In this document: in pieces, positions 62,651 through 64,000 of the stretch
Numbering within the stretch: position 1 is the stretch's first letter
Layout of the letters: each line of letters opens with the position of its first letter
NCBI RefSeq assembly: GCF_018129965.1
Contig: NZ_JAFCKW010000011.1
Span: 102,955 to 166,954 of the forward strand
Length of the DNA: 64,000 nt
Direction of reading: 5' to 3'
Source of the DNA: Bradyrhizobium diazoefficiens
Lineage (GTDB): Bacteria > Pseudomonadota > Alphaproteobacteria > Rhizobiales > Xanthobacteraceae
Notes under the pieces: model-generated
Seen by the model: only the letters and a program-made list of their open reading frames with translations
Told to the model about the DNA's origin: nothing
Database searches by the model: none
Program-made: the position numbers and the translations under genes

Positions 62651-63115
62651 ATGCATTTCATCGCCCGTTCGGCCGCAATGGTCGCCGCTTCCATTCTGAT
62701 GCTGTCCATCGGCAACGGCGCTGCTTCTGCCGGCAGCGTTCAGGAAGAGGCCAACCGTGCCGCCGTGCTTGCCTTCTACGAGAAGGGCCTCAATCAGAAG
62801 GACGCGGACGCCGCCCTCGCCTATGTCGGCAACCGTTACGTTCAGCACAATCCAAATGCGGCCGACGGTCCGGACGGCTTCCGAAAATTCATCGGCTTTC
62901 TCCGTGACAAGTTTCCGAATTCGCACAGTGAGATCAAGCGCAGCTTCGTGGATGGCGACTACGTCATCCTCCACGTTCACGCGGTTCGAGAGCCTGGCAG
63001 CAAAGGCAACGCCATCATCGACATCTTCAAGCTGGAGAACGGCAAGATCGTCGAACATTGGGACGTCGTTCAGTCCGTTCCCGACAATCCCGCGAACAGC
63101 AACACGATGTTCTGA
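62651..63115 (+). CDS. Secreted SnoaL-like (NTF2-fold) protein
   Basis: 154 residues with an N-terminal signal peptide (residues 1-27, ending ASA-GS). The mature part has the SnoaL-like cone fold: VLAFYEKGLNQKDADAALAYV, YVQHNPNAADGPDGF, and IDIFKLENGKIVEHWDVVQ. Periplasmic. Related proteins are isomerases or cyclases in polyketide routes, but most bacterial ones have no known role. Confidence 0.85.
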   Translation: MHFIARSAAMVAASILMLSIGNGAASAGSVQEEANRAAVLAFYEKGLNQKDADAALAYVGNRYVQHNPNAADGPDGFRKFIGFLRDKFPNSHSEIKRSFVDGDYVILHVHAVREPGSKGNAIIDIFKLENGKIVEHWDVVQSVPDNPANSNTMF

Positions 63116-63140
63116 CCACGCGATCGGGTCGAGCCAGCGC

Positions 63141-63815
63141 CTAGGGCTTGCGCGCGATCCAGATCACATGGCGCGCGCCGCCGCCCCTGCCGGTGGCGCG
63201 GACGGCTACCTCGTTGACGACGAAGCCGGCGCGACCCAGGCGTTTGGTGAAGGCCGGGTTGGGGCCGGACGACCAGACCGCGAGAACACCGCCCGACCGC
63301 AGCGCCATCCTGGCCGCTTTCAGGCCCGTCGCGCTGTAGAGCGCATCATTGCTCTTCCGGGTCAGCCCTTCCGGGCCGTTGTCGACATCGAGGAGAATGG
63401 CGTCGAAGGCCAAGCTCTTCGCACGGATCACTTCGCCGACGTCGGTCTCGCGGATCTTCACTCTGACATCATCGAGACTCTCGCCGAACACCTCGGCCAT
63501 CGGGCCGCGCGCCCAGGTGACCACCGCCGGCACCAGCTCGGACACCACGATCTTTGCCTTGCTTCCGAGCACGGTGAGCGCTGCGCGCAAGGTAAAGCCC
63601 ATGCCGAGGCCGCCGATGAGGACCACGGGCTTGGCGACATTCTCGATCTGCTTGGCCGCCAGCGTCGCAAGTGCCGCTTCCGAGCCCGACAGGCGGTTGT
63701 TCATCAGCTCGTTGGTACCGAGCTTGATGGAGAACTCCTTGCCGCGCCGCATCAGGCGAAGCTCCTCGTCGGAGCCGGGGATTTTGGCGGTGTCGATCTT
63801 TTCCCAGGGAATCAT
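63141..63815 (-). CDS. Class I SAM methyltransferase-like / spermidine-synthase-like protein
   Basis: 224 residues. The SAM-type glycine loop VLIGGLGMGFTLRAAL, an acidic end to strand two (IVVSELVPAVV), and DAILLDVDNGPEGLT. The fold resembles polyamine aminopropyltransferases, and it is often annotated spermidine synthase, but the aminopropyl-transfer residues are not clearly visible. Substrate unknown. Confidence 0.8.
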   Translation of the reverse strand: MIPWEKIDTAKIPGSDEELRLMRRGKEFSIKLGTNELMNNRLSGSEAALATLAAKQIENVAKPVVLIGGLGMGFTLRAALTVLGSKAKIVVSELVPAVVTWARGPMAEVFGESLDDVRVKIRETDVGEVIRAKSLAFDAILLDVDNGPEGLTRKSNDALYSATGLKAARMALRSGGVLAVWSSGPNPAFTKRLGRAGFVVNEVAVRATGRGGGARHVIWIARKP

Positions 63816-64000
63816 GCGAGAGATTTAGCACAATTTGCTTCGTAGCCGCGTAGCCCGCATGGAGCGCAGCGCAATCCGAGAAACCCTCTCGGAAGGAAAC
63901 ATCGCCCCGGACTTCGTTGCGCTCCATCCGGGCTTCTGTAACGGGCCTCAGTAAGTCAATCCCTTTTTGCCTGATCCAATCGCTGGGCACTTGCTTCTGT
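63816..64000. other. 185-base right-edge gap with a palindromic repeat
   Basis: GCCCGCATGGAGCGCAGCGC near 63853 and GTTGCGCTCCATCCGGGC ending at 63933 form an inverted pair; GAGAAACCCTCTC makes the loop stem. Bases 63956-64000 on the minus strand could be the last 14 codons of a gene entering from the right (ending AKRD-stop), but this is too short to support. Confidence 0.5.

Noticed and set aside
63956..64000. Possible C-terminal fragment of a minus-strand gene at the right edge
   Set aside because: Only 14 codons are visible, too few to separate from chance.

Overview
The window looks like chromosomal DNA of a Bradyrhizobium-type alphaproteobacterium (Nitrobacteraceae). The reasons are the very high GC coding bias, dense catabolic and ABC-transporter operons, several chemoreceptors, a class III polyhydroxyalkanoate (PHA) synthase, and many palindromic intergenic repeats of the kinds scattered through Bradyrhizobium and Rhodopseudomonas genomes. 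This assignment is by recognition, not by a search. I see no rRNA or tRNA gene, insertion sequence, prophage or CRISPR array. Start codons were chosen from ribosome-binding sites and family lengths.

Layout. 1-4.7 kb: a flavin monooxygenase cut by the left edge, diverging from a nitronate monooxygenase and a non-canonical thiolase-like protein. 4.8-9.1 kb: RND efflux adaptor and pump. 9.3-15.0 kb: three chemoreceptors in tandem; the last two have almost identical signalling halves. 15.2-19.0 kb: a complete four-carbon acid-sugar (threonate) pathway, ltnD-otnI-otnK diverging from otnC. 19.1-29.0 kb: a LysR-centred divergon. One arm is a DUF1445 protein plus a five-gene Liv-type ABC transporter; the other is lysR, an M20 amidohydrolase, a D-2-hydroxyacid dehydrogenase and an Ldh2-family dehydrogenase. 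A perfect inverted repeat lies just before lysR. 29.2-32.7 kb: tartrate dehydrogenase, an SDR-fold protein without the catalytic residues, and an amidase.

32.8-39.3 kb: an Aap-type amino-acid uptake locus split around an RpiR regulator (permeases on one strand; rpiR, class III aminotransferase, binding protein and racemase-like protein on the other) with no ATPase gene. 39.3-43.0 kb: TetR regulator, ferredoxin, cytochrome P450 and MHS transporter. 43.0-48.4 kb: sulfite-oxidase-like enzyme, hydrolase-OsmC fusion, MocR regulator with its repeated operator, EamA exporter and a YeeE/TsuA sulfur transporter. 48.5-56.2 kb: phenylacetate catabolism, paaX-paaABCDE-paaI-paaK plus an alcohol-dehydrogenase-like gene. 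56.3-63.8 kb: hydrolases, a DUF445 membrane protein, and PHA genes (short phaE, phaC, a translationally coupled GNAT, phasin), then a SnoaL-like secreted protein and a methyltransferase-like protein.

Most of the window concerns uptake and breakdown of plant-derived acids, amino acids and aromatics, with the carbon passing to central metabolism or PHA storage. The best candidate for an undescribed system is the LysR divergon at 19.1-29.0 kb: import, a DUF1445 enzyme, an N-carbamoyl-type amidohydrolase and two 2-hydroxyacid oxidoreductases under one palindromic operator. The split Aap locus is the second candidate.
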